From Natrinema sp046097095 (GTDB lineage Archaea > Halobacteriota > Halobacteria > Halobacteriales > Natrialbaceae), in the NCBI RefSeq assembly GCF_046097095.1, contig NZ_CP175699.1:186001-250000 (forward strand): DNA of 64,000 bases, given 5' to 3'. The translations under genes were made by a program, and so were the position numbers. Positions 37,874 to 47,436 of the stretch are shown piece by piece. Numbering within the stretch: position 1 is the first letter of the stretch; every line of letters begins with the position of its first letter. The notes under the pieces were generated by a model. The model was not told the origin of the DNA, ran no database searches, and saw only the letters and a program-made list of their open reading frames with translations.

Positions 37874-40303
37874 CTAGTATCGAGTATCCGCCGCGCGGAC
37901 CGTCCGAACCGCAGCGGCGTTTTCGGGGACGTCGTGAACTCTGACGACATCAGCACCGCGTTCGGCCGCCATGGTCGTTACCGAAAGCGTCGGGGGTAAT
38001 CGCTCGCCGGATTGGCAGCCGATGCGGTCGAACATCGATTTCCGGGAATGGCCGACCATGACCGGACACCCCAGCGCGCGCAACTCGTCGACCCTGGCGG
38101 CGAGCTCGAAGCTTTCCGCCGACTCCTTTCCGAATCCGAGCCCGGGATCGACGATTATCTGATCGCGGTCGAGCCCCGCGCGTTCCGCGAGCAAGACTTT
38201 CTCCGAGAGCTCGTGGAGCACGTCTTCGACGACATCGTCGTAGGAGGCGGTCTGATCGGGGTCGACGGGCGTCTCGAGGCTGTGCATGATGACGAGCGAC
38301 GCGTCGTGGTCGGCCGCGACGAAGCGCATCTCCGGGTCCTCGAGTCCGGAGACGTCGTTGACGATGTCGGCGCCCGCCTCGAGCGCGGCGTCGGCGACGG
38401 CCGCTTTCCGCGTATCGACCGAGATCGGGACGTCCAGGTCCGCGATGCGTTCGATAACTGGGACGACGCGGTCGATCTCCTCGGCGGCCGAGACCGGCTC
38501 GGCGCCGGGTCGGGTGCTCTCGCCGCCGACGTCGACGATACCGGCGCCGGCGGCGACCATCTCGCGGGCTCGCTGGACCGCGTCCGGCACGCGGTCGTAC
38601 TCACCGCCGTCATAGAAGCTGTCCGGCGTCACGTTCAGAATACCCATGACCGCGGGGGTTCGATCCCACGGATACTGATTGCGATCGGCTCGGTCGTTGG
38701 CGCGATTGGCGTCGTCGATCGTTCTCCGGAGCTGGTCGGCGACGTGGGCGAGTCCGCGATCAGCGTTGGCCAGCTCCTTGAGAAGGCCCCGGAACTGCGA
38801 CTGCGTCCCGGAGAGAACGGTTGCGACACGGCGCCCGGCCGTCTCGGCGTCCGAACGGACGCACGTCCCGCCGATCGCCTCGAAGGCCCGCCCGACGCGC
38901 TCGGCCTGTGGATCGCGCAGATAAGTCTTGATCGTTCGATGGACCGTCTCGTCTGCGACGGACTTGGCGGTCTCCGCGTCGACGGCCGCGCTCGTGAGTA
39001 CATTCCGCGCCTGCTCTGTCGTCGCTATTTGCTTCGGAATCTGGAGCCGCGTCCACCGGTCGCGCGCTTCGGCGACCGCGTACAGCGAACCGGCGATGAG
39101 GACACAGTCATCTTCGTCGGCCGCCGATAGCGCTCGTTCGGTCGCCTCGAGAACGGAGCCGGCGCGATCGATCGCCGCCCCACGATCGCCGAACGCGGCC
39201 GCGAGGGTGTCCGTGCTCTCGGCACGGGGTACGTCCGGTTCACAGAGATAGACAGCGTCGGCAGTGGGGAGCGCCGTCGCCATGCCCTGGTGGTCTTTCT
39301 CCCGCATCGCGCCGAAGACGAGGTGAAGATCGTCGAACGAGTACCGATCGACGAGCGAGGCGAGCGTCTCGCAAGCGCCCGGATTGTGTGCGCCGTCGAG
39401 GATCGCGAGCGGCGCCGTTGACATGACTTCGAACCGGCCCGGCCAATGGGCGTCGCGGAGACCGCGCGCGATCGATTCCGGATCGACGCCGGTGATCTGA
39501 TCGGCCAGCGTCGCTGCGACGCCGGCGTTGGTCGCCTGATGGGGACCGACGAGGGGCAGCCTTGTCTCGAGTGACCACTTCGGTCCTGCGATCGAAATCT
39601 CGCTCTCGATCGGCGACGCCAGTCCGTGCTCGCGGGCGATCACGTCCGCGTCGTCGCTCCCGACGGTAATCACGTCCGTCTCCGAGTGGATCGCCTCGAG
39701 GGCCGCTCCTGACGCGCCGGTCACTAGCGGCTTGTCGGCCGGCGCGACCTGTGCCTTGTCGCGGCCGATCTCCTCGATCGTGTCGCCAAGGATGTCGGTG
39801 TGTTCCAGCGAGACGCTGGTTACGGCGCTCGCGACGGGATCGACGGCGCTCGTCGCGTCGTATCGACCGCCGATGCCGACCTCGAGGACGGCGACGTCGA
39901 CGTCCTCGGCGGCGAAGTGGCGGAGCGCGAGTGCCGTGAGGACCTCGAAGTATGTCGGCGTATCGTCCGCCTCGCGGAGCCGTTCGATGCAGTCGTCAAT
40001 CTCGGCGACAAACTCCCGGACCCGCCGTTTCGGGATCTTCCGGCCGTTGACCTGAATCCGCTCGCGCAGGTCGTTCAAATCGGGCGACGTGTAGAGCCCA
40101 ACGTCGAGTCCGGCGTCGCAAAGGATCCGTTCGAGCATACATGCGGTGCTTCCCTTCCCGTTCGACCCGGCGATCTGGACGCAATCGAGGTCCGCTTGAG
40201 GACGATCGAGGTGCGACAGCAACGCGGCGGTCGTTTCCGTTCCGAGCTTGGGTCGACACCGCTGTAGCGACTCCAGGTAGTCGACCGACTCGTGATACTC
40301 CAT
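37874..40303 (-). CDS. folCP: FolC-FolP fusion: folylpolyglutamate synthase / dihydropteroate synthase
   Basis: An 809-residue bifunctional folate enzyme. The N-terminal Mur-ligase-like FolC domain (1 to about 420) has P-loop GSNGKGST at 46-53 and HPLAILDGAHNPGA-type central motif (ILDGAHNPGA). A linker of about 120 residues follows. The DHPS domain (about 549-809) has GILNVTPDSFYDGG, VGGESTRPGA, DPGLGFGK and GHSRKSMF. The start at 40303 gives the proper FolC N-terminus. This fusion is known in haloarchaea (Haloferax). It makes dihydropteroate and the glutamylated folate required by the PurU, FolD and dimethylglycine dehydrogenase genes nearby. Confidence 0.92.
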   Translation of the reverse strand: MEYHESVDYLESLQRCRPKLGTETTAALLSHLDRPQADLDCVQIAGSNGKGSTACMLERILCDAGLDVGLYTSPDLNDLRERIQVNGRKIPKRRVREFVAEIDDCIERLREADDTPTYFEVLTALALRHFAAEDVDVAVLEVGIGGRYDATSAVDPVASAVTSVSLEHTDILGDTIEEIGRDKAQVAPADKPLVTGASGAALEAIHSETDVITVGSDDADVIAREHGLASPIESEISIAGPKWSLETRLPLVGPHQATNAGVAATLADQITGVDPESIARGLRDAHWPGRFEVMSTAPLAILDGAHNPGACETLASLVDRYSFDDLHLVFGAMREKDHQGMATALPTADAVYLCEPDVPRAESTDTLAAAFGDRGAAIDRAGSVLEATERALSAADEDDCVLIAGSLYAVAEARDRWTRLQIPKQIATTEQARNVLTSAAVDAETAKSVADETVHRTIKTYLRDPQAERVGRAFEAIGGTCVRSDAETAGRRVATVLSGTQSQFRGLLKELANADRGLAHVADQLRRTIDDANRANDRADRNQYPWDRTPAVMGILNVTPDSFYDGGEYDRVPDAVQRAREMVAAGAGIVDVGGESTRPGAEPVSAAEEIDRVVPVIERIADLDVPISVDTRKAAVADAALEAGADIVNDVSGLEDPEMRFVAADHDASLVIMHSLETPVDPDQTASYDDVVEDVLHELSEKVLLAERAGLDRDQIIVDPGLGFGKESAESFELAARVDELRALGCPVMVGHSRKSMFDRIGCQSGERLPPTLSVTTMAAERGADVVRVHDVPENAAAVRTVRAADTRY

Positions 40304-40389
40304 ACCACACGTGCCACCGGCGGCTTCATTAATGTGTCGCCACACCGGACCCTCCGTACGGTTTATAACGGTGTGTTCCGACAGTCGGC

Positions 40390-41604
40390 ATGATGGCTTC
40401 CGAATCGAGAGACAATCGCGCACCGGACGAGCCGTACACGACGGAGTTCGAGGCGACGGTACGGTCGGTCGACGGGACCGACGTTCGGCTCGAGGAGACG
40501 TACTTTTACGCCGAAGGCGGCGGCCAACCAGCCGATCGCGGGACGCTGAGCGGAATCGACGTCGTCGACGTGCAAACGCGCGACGGCGAGACCGTTCACA
40601 CGCTGGCGACGGCGCCCGACTTCGAGGCGGGTGACGACGTGACCGGCTCGATCGACGACGAGTTCCGGACCTATTGTATGCGAGCGCACACCGCCAGTCA
40701 CATGCTGTACGGCGCCGCTCGCGAACTATTCGACGACCACGGTTACGGCGGGTTCGATATCGACGCGGAGAAGGGCCGCATCGACTTTGAGACCGACCGC
40801 GACCCGGACGAGGTGAATGCGCTCACCCTCCAGCGGATGGTCAATGAGGTCGTCTGGGAGTCGAGAGACGTCTCCTGGCGGAAGATGGACGCGGCGGAGG
40901 CGCGAGACCGCGACGAGATCGTCTTCAACGAGACCGGCGCGGCCGAGACGACCGATACCGTCCGCGTCGTCGAAATCGACGACTGGGACATCGCCGCCTG
41001 CGGCGGGACGCACGTCGAAAACACCGTCGAGATCGGCCCCGTCAAAATTCTCGAGGTGTCGAATCCAGGATCGGGGCTCGTGCGCGTCGAGTACGCGGTC
41101 GGGCCGACTGCCGTTCGCGCACAGCTCGACGAGACGCGAGCCGCGACTCGCGCCGCTCGGACGCTGGAGACGAGCGTCGAGAAGCTCCCGGAGCGAGCGA
41201 CCAGTGTCGTCGAAGAGAACGCGGCCCTCGAGGCGGAGGTTGACGCTCTGCGCGATCAATTGCTCGAGGAACGCCTCGAGTCGCTGGGCGACGACACCGT
41301 CTCGAAGGGCGGCGAGGAGTGGGTCGTCGGTGAGCTCGATATCGACGGCATCGGTCCCAACGACGTGTCGGAGCGCGTACGGGCGCTCGCGGGCGACATC
41401 GGTGACGTGGTCGCACTGACCGGCGTGAACGGAAGCGCGTTTGTGGTCGTCGGTACGACCGGCGAGACGGATGCCAGCGAACTCGTCGACGACGTCACAG
41501 CGACGTTCGGCGGCGGTGGCGGCGGCGGACCGACGTTCGCACAGGGCGGCGGCCTCACGGACGAGCCGGCCACCGTTGTCGACTACCTCCGAACGGAGGT
41601 ATAG
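40390..41604 (+). CDS. Alanyl-tRNA editing protein, AlaX-L type with DHHA1 domain
   Basis: A 404-residue stand-alone AlaRS-like editing protein. The editing domain has HTASH (His100/His104) and CGGTHVEN (Cys204/His208), the four zinc and catalytic ligands. A coiled region (about 235-300) and a C-terminal DHHA1 domain ending GGGGGGPTFAQGGG follow. It would hydrolyse Ser- or Gly-tRNA(Ala). Divergent from folCP with an 86-bp gap. An alternative start is the second codon. Confidence 0.88.
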   Translation: MMASESRDNRAPDEPYTTEFEATVRSVDGTDVRLEETYFYAEGGGQPADRGTLSGIDVVDVQTRDGETVHTLATAPDFEAGDDVTGSIDDEFRTYCMRAHTASHMLYGAARELFDDHGYGGFDIDAEKGRIDFETDRDPDEVNALTLQRMVNEVVWESRDVSWRKMDAAEARDRDEIVFNETGAAETTDTVRVVEIDDWDIAACGGTHVENTVEIGPVKILEVSNPGSGLVRVEYAVGPTAVRAQLDETRAATRAARTLETSVEKLPERATSVVEENAALEAEVDALRDQLLEERLESLGDDTVSKGGEEWVVGELDIDGIGPNDVSERVRALAGDIGDVVALTGVNGSAFVVVGTTGETDASELVDDVTATFGGGGGGGPTFAQGGGLTDEPATVVDYLRTEV

Positions 41605-41894
41605 CCTCGGTCGTTCCAGATCGGAGGCGCCGCCGGTCGTTCCGAACGGATCGAACGCTGCTTTTCATACTATCGGACTACTGATCGTAAGAGCCGGTCG
41701 GCAAACACGTCGTATTCTCCCGATATCAGGAGAACCAAGGTTCATTAACGGCGCTCGGGAACGGAAGAGTGGATGTCACTAGCACAGTGTGCGCCGTCCG
41801 CCGCGGCGACAGACCGGGGAGACCAATCAGTACACGCTACCGGGATCGACCGAGCGCAGCCGACGACCGAGAACGGATCTCGAAGGTGGAAGCG

Positions 41895-42872
41895 ATGACT
41901 CGCGAACAGACCGAGATTACGATCGTCGGCGACGACGACTCGGAAATCATCGCCGACGTGACGTCGCTGCTGTTCGAACGCAACGTCGACATCGTCGATC
42001 TAGATCAGGCCGTCCGTGACGGAACGTTTCGGATGAGCATGCAGGTCGATGCGTCCGAGATGACGGTCTCGCGGGAGCAACTCCGCGAGGACCTCCATGC
42101 GCTCGGCGACGAGTTCGGCGTCGACGTCCAGGTGCTGTTTCCGTCTAGTTGCGAGAACCGGTCCATCGCCGTCCTCGTCACAAAGGAGAGCCACTGCCTG
42201 GAGGCCCTGCTAGAGCGCTGGGAGAACGACGAACTCGAGGCGGACATCGAGGTCGTTATCGGAAACCACGACACGCTTCGCCCGCTCGCGGCGGAACACG
42301 ACGTTCCGTTCCACGACATCGGCGACGAGAGCGGCACGCCCGACGAGGACGAACTCCTCGACCTCCTCGCAGAGTACGAGGTCGACCTCATCGCGCTGGC
42401 CCGCTACATTCAGATCCTCTCACCGGAGGTCGTCTTCCGCTACGAGGACCGCATTATCAACGTCCACCCTTCGCTGCTACCGGCGTTCCCCGGCGCTGCC
42501 GCCTATCGGCAAGCCCTCGAGGAGGGCGTTCGGATCGCCGGCGTCACCGCTCACTACGTGACGACGGACCTCGATCAGGGGCCGATCATCACACAACGGG
42601 CGTTCAACATCCCCGCCGACGCGACCGAAGCGGACATCAAGGAGCGCGGCCAGCCGCTCGAGGCAGACGCCCTCGTGGAGGCAATCCAGTTGCACCTCAA
42701 GGACGAGATCGCGGTCGAGGATGGCCAGACGAGCGTCGTCGACCCGAACGCGACCGACGCTCGACTCGGGGCCCCGACGGAACTGGACCAGGCGAATCCC
42801 AGCGAACCGGTCGACAGCCGCGAAGAACTCACCGCCGAAGACGGCGACAGGTCGGCCGTTGCCGACGACTAA
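41895..42872 (+). CDS. purU: Formyltetrahydrofolate deformylase
   Basis: A 325-residue PurU. The N-terminal ACT domain (1 to about 85) starts TEITIVGDDDSEIIADV. The formyltransferase fold follows with INVHPSLLPAFPG (Asn189, His191) and DLDQGPII (Asp227), the catalytic triad of the family. An acidic C-terminal tail of about 60 residues is an addition relative to bacterial PurU. The start at 41895 gives the ACT domain directly. It releases formate and regenerates THF, the step used in bacterial betaine catabolism (purU2) to dispose of methyl-derived C1. Confidence 0.9.
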   Translation: MTREQTEITIVGDDDSEIIADVTSLLFERNVDIVDLDQAVRDGTFRMSMQVDASEMTVSREQLREDLHALGDEFGVDVQVLFPSSCENRSIAVLVTKESHCLEALLERWENDELEADIEVVIGNHDTLRPLAAEHDVPFHDIGDESGTPDEDELLDLLAEYEVDLIALARYIQILSPEVVFRYEDRIINVHPSLLPAFPGAAAYRQALEEGVRIAGVTAHYVTTDLDQGPIITQRAFNIPADATEADIKERGQPLEADALVEAIQLHLKDEIAVEDGQTSVVDPNATDARLGAPTELDQANPSEPVDSREELTAEDGDRSAVADD

Positions 42873-43285
42873 CAGGTTCCGTCCCATGATAGCGTTCTCT
42901 TCGGTTCCGTCGAACTCGCGTGAGTCGCGTGATCGGGTCGGTGTACCCGAGACGAACCGCCATCGGATATCGTTTCGACGGTGACGGGCCTCGAGATACG
43001 CTCGACGGAGAGCCGATACCACTGACGGTGTTGTGAAGCACGCGGAAACGATCCGACGTGTAATTCGCGTCCCAGCTCGTTCTGAAAGTCGCCCGTGGAA
43101 GCATGCCGAGAGACGCGAGACTGGGAAACCGCAATCGAACTATCCGTATCGACCGGTCGCTGTCCGATCGCAAATACGGACGCTCGGACGGTCGTGTCTC
43201 TTGCTCTCGCTGAGTTGCCTGTGGTCGACGGAATGAAAGGATGGAACGAACGGATCGATTTCGGATCGGGGCTCGCCGTGGTCGC
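42873..43285. other. Intergenic region, nothing recognised
   Basis: 413 bp between convergent purU and ridA. GC-rich, with no supported ORF or repeat. Confidence 0.3.
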
Positions 43286-43663
<378 letters not shown>

Positions 43664-43786
43664 CACACTGGGGTACCAGTTCAGGTCTCTTAAATTTCGG
43701 TTCTGCTCCATGTCCTGTTAGCGGAGTTACGTTTCGTGGAGGGATGTCACGCAAGATGCTCACTCGCTACCCGTTCCACGTAGCCC

Positions 43787-43924
43787 ATGGCCTTCGAACA
43801 GCCACTCGAGCGGATAGCACCGAGCGTGTCCGAGGAGGCCCAGACCGAAGCGTTCGAAGCGTACGCCGAACGGATCGTTGCCAACGCGAAGCACCGCTGC
43901 GAGGAGTTCCCGATCTACGAGTAG
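43787..43924 (+). CDS. Small 45-residue ORF
   Basis: ATG 43787 to TAG 43924. MAFEQPLERIAPSVSEEAQ continues with FEAYAERIVANAKHRCEEFPIYE, a helical acidic peptide with haloarchaeal codon use. It looks like a true protein or the end of one, but I do not recognise the family. The remainder of the gap to 44241 (about 317 bp) shows nothing. Confidence 0.35.
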   Translation: MAFEQPLERIAPSVSEEAQTEAFEAYAERIVANAKHRCEEFPIYE

Positions 43925-44241
43925 CGCCGACGTTCGCGGCTGTGTGACCGGCTCTCGGCGGTCGTCACGCTACAGTCGCAGTTCCGTCCGAACCGTTCTA
44001 TAACCGCGTTTCAAACCGTTCTAAGAGCGTTCTCGAGCGATCGGCCCGATCTCTGTATCCGTGACTGGCGGTTTCGAGAAGACGACGTTAGCGGAGCGTT
44101 TGCGGTCACACGGTGGAGGAAGAAATAGCTCGATCGGTCGGCTGATTCGGTTCGGACGGCTACTGGTGCCTCGATGCGGACGCTCCGAATCGAACTCGGA
44201 GTCGACTGCGAGGGCGACAGTGACCGCGACTGCGGGAACGG

Positions 44242-45876
44242 TCAGTCGTCGGACGGATCGGTGGTCTCTCGCTCGGACATCTCGACCTCGAGAGACGGGA
44301 GCGAGACATCGTCCTCCTCACGGAGGAACAGGGGTCGATGACTGCTGAACGTGACGATCATCGCTGCGACGGCAAGTAACGCGATGATCGCGAACGGTCC
44401 GCCGGTGATGATCGCGGCCTGCTGCAGGGCGTCGACGCCGCCGGTGACCATCAGTAGCGACGCGAGCGCGCCGATGAGGAACCCCCAGATGACGCGGTTG
44501 ATCGTCGAGGGCTGCTCGTTCCCGCCGGTCGTGAGCATTCCCAGCGCCAGCGTCGAGGAGTCCGCCGACGTGACGAGGAACGTCGTCACGAGCACGAGGA
44601 ACAGACCCGTCAACACGCCGCCGAGCGGCAACGCCTCGAACAGCGGGTATCCGGAGCCGGCCTCACCGAGTTCGCTGATGACGGAGAGGATGTCGGCGCG
44701 ACCGTTCTCCTGCAGGAAGATCGCGGTGCCGCCCATCGTGGCGAACCACGGAATCGTGACGCCCGTCGAGGCGATGACGCCCGTGACGACGACCTGTCTC
44801 ACCGTCCGACCGCGCGAGATGCGCGCGATGAACAGCCCGACGAACGGCGTCCAGGAGAACCACCATGCCCAGTAGAAGACCGTCCAGCCGCCGACCCAGC
44901 TGCTGACGCCGCCGCCGATGCTCTTGGCGGCGCCGGTGTAGAAGCTCATCGTGACGAAGTCGTTGATGTACGCGCCGAGCGCCTCCGTGCCAACGGTCAT
45001 GATGTACGTCGTCGGCCCGAGGACGAACGTCGCGATGGTCACCACGGCGAACAGGATCATATTGAAGTACGAGAGGCGGCGAATTCCCTTCTCCACGCCG
45101 AGCGCGACCGAGATCGTGAACGCGACGGTCAGTCCGGTAATCACAACGATCGTCCCGAGATCGCCGACGCTCGCACCGGTAATCCACTCGACGCCGACGA
45201 GAAACTGACTGCCGACCAGTCCCAACGTCGTCGCGACGCCGCCGATCGTCGCGAACACGGCGAAGATATCGATGAGTTTCGCGATCGGACGATCGAGGTT
45301 CCCGATGCCGACCCACGGTGCGATCACCGTCGAGATACGCAGCGGCGCATCGTATCGGTAGGCGAAGTATGCGATCGGGAGCGCCATAATCACGTACGCG
45401 GTCCACGCAGAGAGGCCCCAGTGGAAGAACGTGTACTGGATCGCTCCCACGGCGGCCGCCGCCGACTGCGACTCCGCGCCGATGAACGGCGAGACGGCGT
45501 CGTAGTGGAAGATCGCCTCGGCAGGGCCCCAGAACACGATCCCAGCGGCGATCCCCGCCGAGTACAACATCGCGAAGTACGCGAGGAACGTGAACTCCGG
45601 CTCTTCGTCCTCGCCGCCGAGCTTGATGTTGCCCCACGGTCCGAATATCAGGAAGCCGGCGAACGCGACTAAGGCGAACATCGCGACCAGGTACCACCAG
45701 CCTGCGGCGGTCCACAGGAAATCGTTCACGCTGGTCATGTACCCCGACGTGGTCTTTGGCCAGAGGACGAACGCGATCACCGCCGCCACGGCGATGGAGA
45801 AGCCGACCGCGAACACCGGCGTATCGAGTTCCTCGAGGAACCGTCCAACCGGTCCGTCTGATTCAGCTCGCGCCAT
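44242..45876 (-). CDS. BCCT-family betaine/carnitine/choline transporter
   Basis: A 544-residue membrane protein with 12 segments. The BCCT signature WTVFYWAWWFSWTPFVGLF (transmembrane segment 8) carries the aromatic cage for quaternary ammonium groups, and the segment YSAGIAAGIVFWGPAE corresponds to the Gly-rich ion and substrate helix. It imports betaine, carnitine or choline with Na+ or H+. The acidic C-terminal tail is about 30 residues. It lies downstream of ilvA and dimethylglycine dehydrogenase on the same strand, so import and catabolism are linked by position. Confidence 0.92.
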   Translation of the reverse strand: MARAESDGPVGRFLEELDTPVFAVGFSIAVAAVIAFVLWPKTTSGYMTSVNDFLWTAAGWWYLVAMFALVAFAGFLIFGPWGNIKLGGEDEEPEFTFLAYFAMLYSAGIAAGIVFWGPAEAIFHYDAVSPFIGAESQSAAAAVGAIQYTFFHWGLSAWTAYVIMALPIAYFAYRYDAPLRISTVIAPWVGIGNLDRPIAKLIDIFAVFATIGGVATTLGLVGSQFLVGVEWITGASVGDLGTIVVITGLTVAFTISVALGVEKGIRRLSYFNMILFAVVTIATFVLGPTTYIMTVGTEALGAYINDFVTMSFYTGAAKSIGGGVSSWVGGWTVFYWAWWFSWTPFVGLFIARISRGRTVRQVVVTGVIASTGVTIPWFATMGGTAIFLQENGRADILSVISELGEAGSGYPLFEALPLGGVLTGLFLVLVTTFLVTSADSSTLALGMLTTGGNEQPSTINRVIWGFLIGALASLLMVTGGVDALQQAAIITGGPFAIIALLAVAAMIVTFSSHRPLFLREEDDVSLPSLEVEMSERETTDPSDD

Positions 45877-46152
45877 TGTCGATCACCATTTCCCCGCTAT
45901 TCGATCGCTGCGATTGGCGGCGTACGTCTGCCACTCGATCTCCTCGTTCGATGGGGCACCGCGCCCCCGCTCGGTCCACTGGATTCTCGTATGCTCGTTC
46001 TCAACGACCATTGTTAGTGACTCCCTCTCATGGGAACTCTTTGTTCTTCGTTATAAGCCTACCCTTTAATATAGTATCGCATCTTTGAATTCCGGAATTA
46101 ACGTCGGTATCGACCGAATCAGAGGGTTGTTCCACAAGACATCATTCTATTC

Positions 46153-47397
46153 TCACTTCTGGTTGACGTCCTCGACGGTGTACCCTTCGGCTTCGATCGC
46201 TTCGATGATCGACGCGGCGTGTTCGGCGCCGCTGGTCTCGATTTGAAACACCAAGTACGCTTCGCCGACGGTGAGGTCCTCGACCGCGCGGTCGTGCCGG
46301 ACCGTCTGGATGTTCGCTCCGTGATCGGCGATGACACTCGAGATGTCGTCCATCTTTCCGGGCATGTCGTCGATCCGTACGCGCAGCCGCAGGATCTGTC
46401 CCCGCTCCGTGAGTGCGTGGATGAGAACGGTCTGTAGCATCGTCATATCCAGGTTCCCGCCGCCGAGAATCGGCATGACGGTCTCACCGCTGACGTCCAA
46501 TTGGTCGCTCAGGACGGCCGCGACCGACGCGGCGGCCGCGCCCTCGACGACCTGTTTCGCGCGCTCGAGCAGCAGTAGGATCGCGTTTGCGATCTCCGCG
46601 TCGGAGACGGTGACGACCTCGTCGACGTGGTCCTCGATGAGGTTGAGCGTCAGGTCGGAGATCCCGCCGGTTGCGATCCCGTCGGCGATTGTATCGACTT
46701 CATCGAGCGTGACCGGGATTCCCTTGTCGAGACTCTCGTGGACGGTCGCGGCCCCCTCGGCCTGGACGCCGACGACGCGCGTCTCGGGGGAGAGGTGGTC
46801 GAGCGCGGTGGCGACGCCGCTGATGAGCCCCCCGCCCCCGATGGGGACGACGACGGTGTCGACGTCGGGACAGTCCTCGTGGATCTCGATGCCGAGCGTC
46901 CCCTGTCCGGCGACGATGTGCGGATCGTCGTACGCGTGGACGAACTCGACGTCGTTGTCGGCGGCGTACTCCTGGGCATACGTCATCGCTTCCTGGAAGT
47001 CCTGCCCGACCAGTTCGACCGTCGCGCCGTAGCTTCGCGTCGCATCGATCTTCGCCTGCGGAGCGTGGGTCGGCATCACGATCGTCGAGTCCGCGCCACA
47101 CTTCGTCGCCGCGAGGGCGACGCCCTGTGCGTGGTTGCCCGCGCTCGCGGCGACGAACTCGTCGGCTCCGTCGGCGACCGCCTGGCTGATCTTGTTGTAC
47201 GCCCCGCGGGTCTTGAACGAGCCGGTCCACTGGAGGTGCTCCATCTTCAGGTACACCTCCGCGTCGACCATCTCGCCGAGCGACGTGCTCCGCTCGACCG
47301 GCGTCCGCTTGACGACCGTCTCGTCGTCGAGGCGGTCGCGCGCTCGTTCAATGTCTGCATACCGAACTAATGGTTCTCGTTCCTGAGGTTCACTCAT
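46153..47397 (-). CDS. ilvA: Threonine/serine ammonia-lyase with ACT domain
   Basis: A 414-residue PLP enzyme. The Schiff-base Lys62 lies in GSFKTRGAYNKI, the phosphate loop is VPIGGGGLISG, and a single ACT domain follows in about the last 75 residues (LRLRVRIDDMPGKM). It deaminates threonine or serine via an enamine. It starts 40 bp after the dimethylglycine dehydrogenase stop, so the two are very likely one transcript. In a betaine route it would turn serine (glycine plus methylene-THF) into pyruvate, which is inference. Confidence 0.9.
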   Translation of the reverse strand: MSEPQEREPLVRYADIERARDRLDDETVVKRTPVERSTSLGEMVDAEVYLKMEHLQWTGSFKTRGAYNKISQAVADGADEFVAASAGNHAQGVALAATKCGADSTIVMPTHAPQAKIDATRSYGATVELVGQDFQEAMTYAQEYAADNDVEFVHAYDDPHIVAGQGTLGIEIHEDCPDVDTVVVPIGGGGLISGVATALDHLSPETRVVGVQAEGAATVHESLDKGIPVTLDEVDTIADGIATGGISDLTLNLIEDHVDEVVTVSDAEIANAILLLLERAKQVVEGAAAASVAAVLSDQLDVSGETVMPILGGGNLDMTMLQTVLIHALTERGQILRLRVRIDDMPGKMDDISSVIADHGANIQTVRHDRAVEDLTVGEAYLVFQIETSGAEHAASIIEAIEAEGYTVEDVNQK

Positions 47398-47436
47398 GAT
47401 TGAATACTGTGGATGTTGGCCGGCGATCGCTACCGG

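Noticed and set aside
38012..39130. 372-codon plus-strand frame opposite folCP
   Set aside because: Antisense shadow; the DHPS and FolC motifs are on the minus strand.
44663..45715. 350-codon Arg-rich frame overlapping the BCCT gene
   Set aside because: Out-of-frame shadow on the same strand; the BCCT signature is in the other frame.
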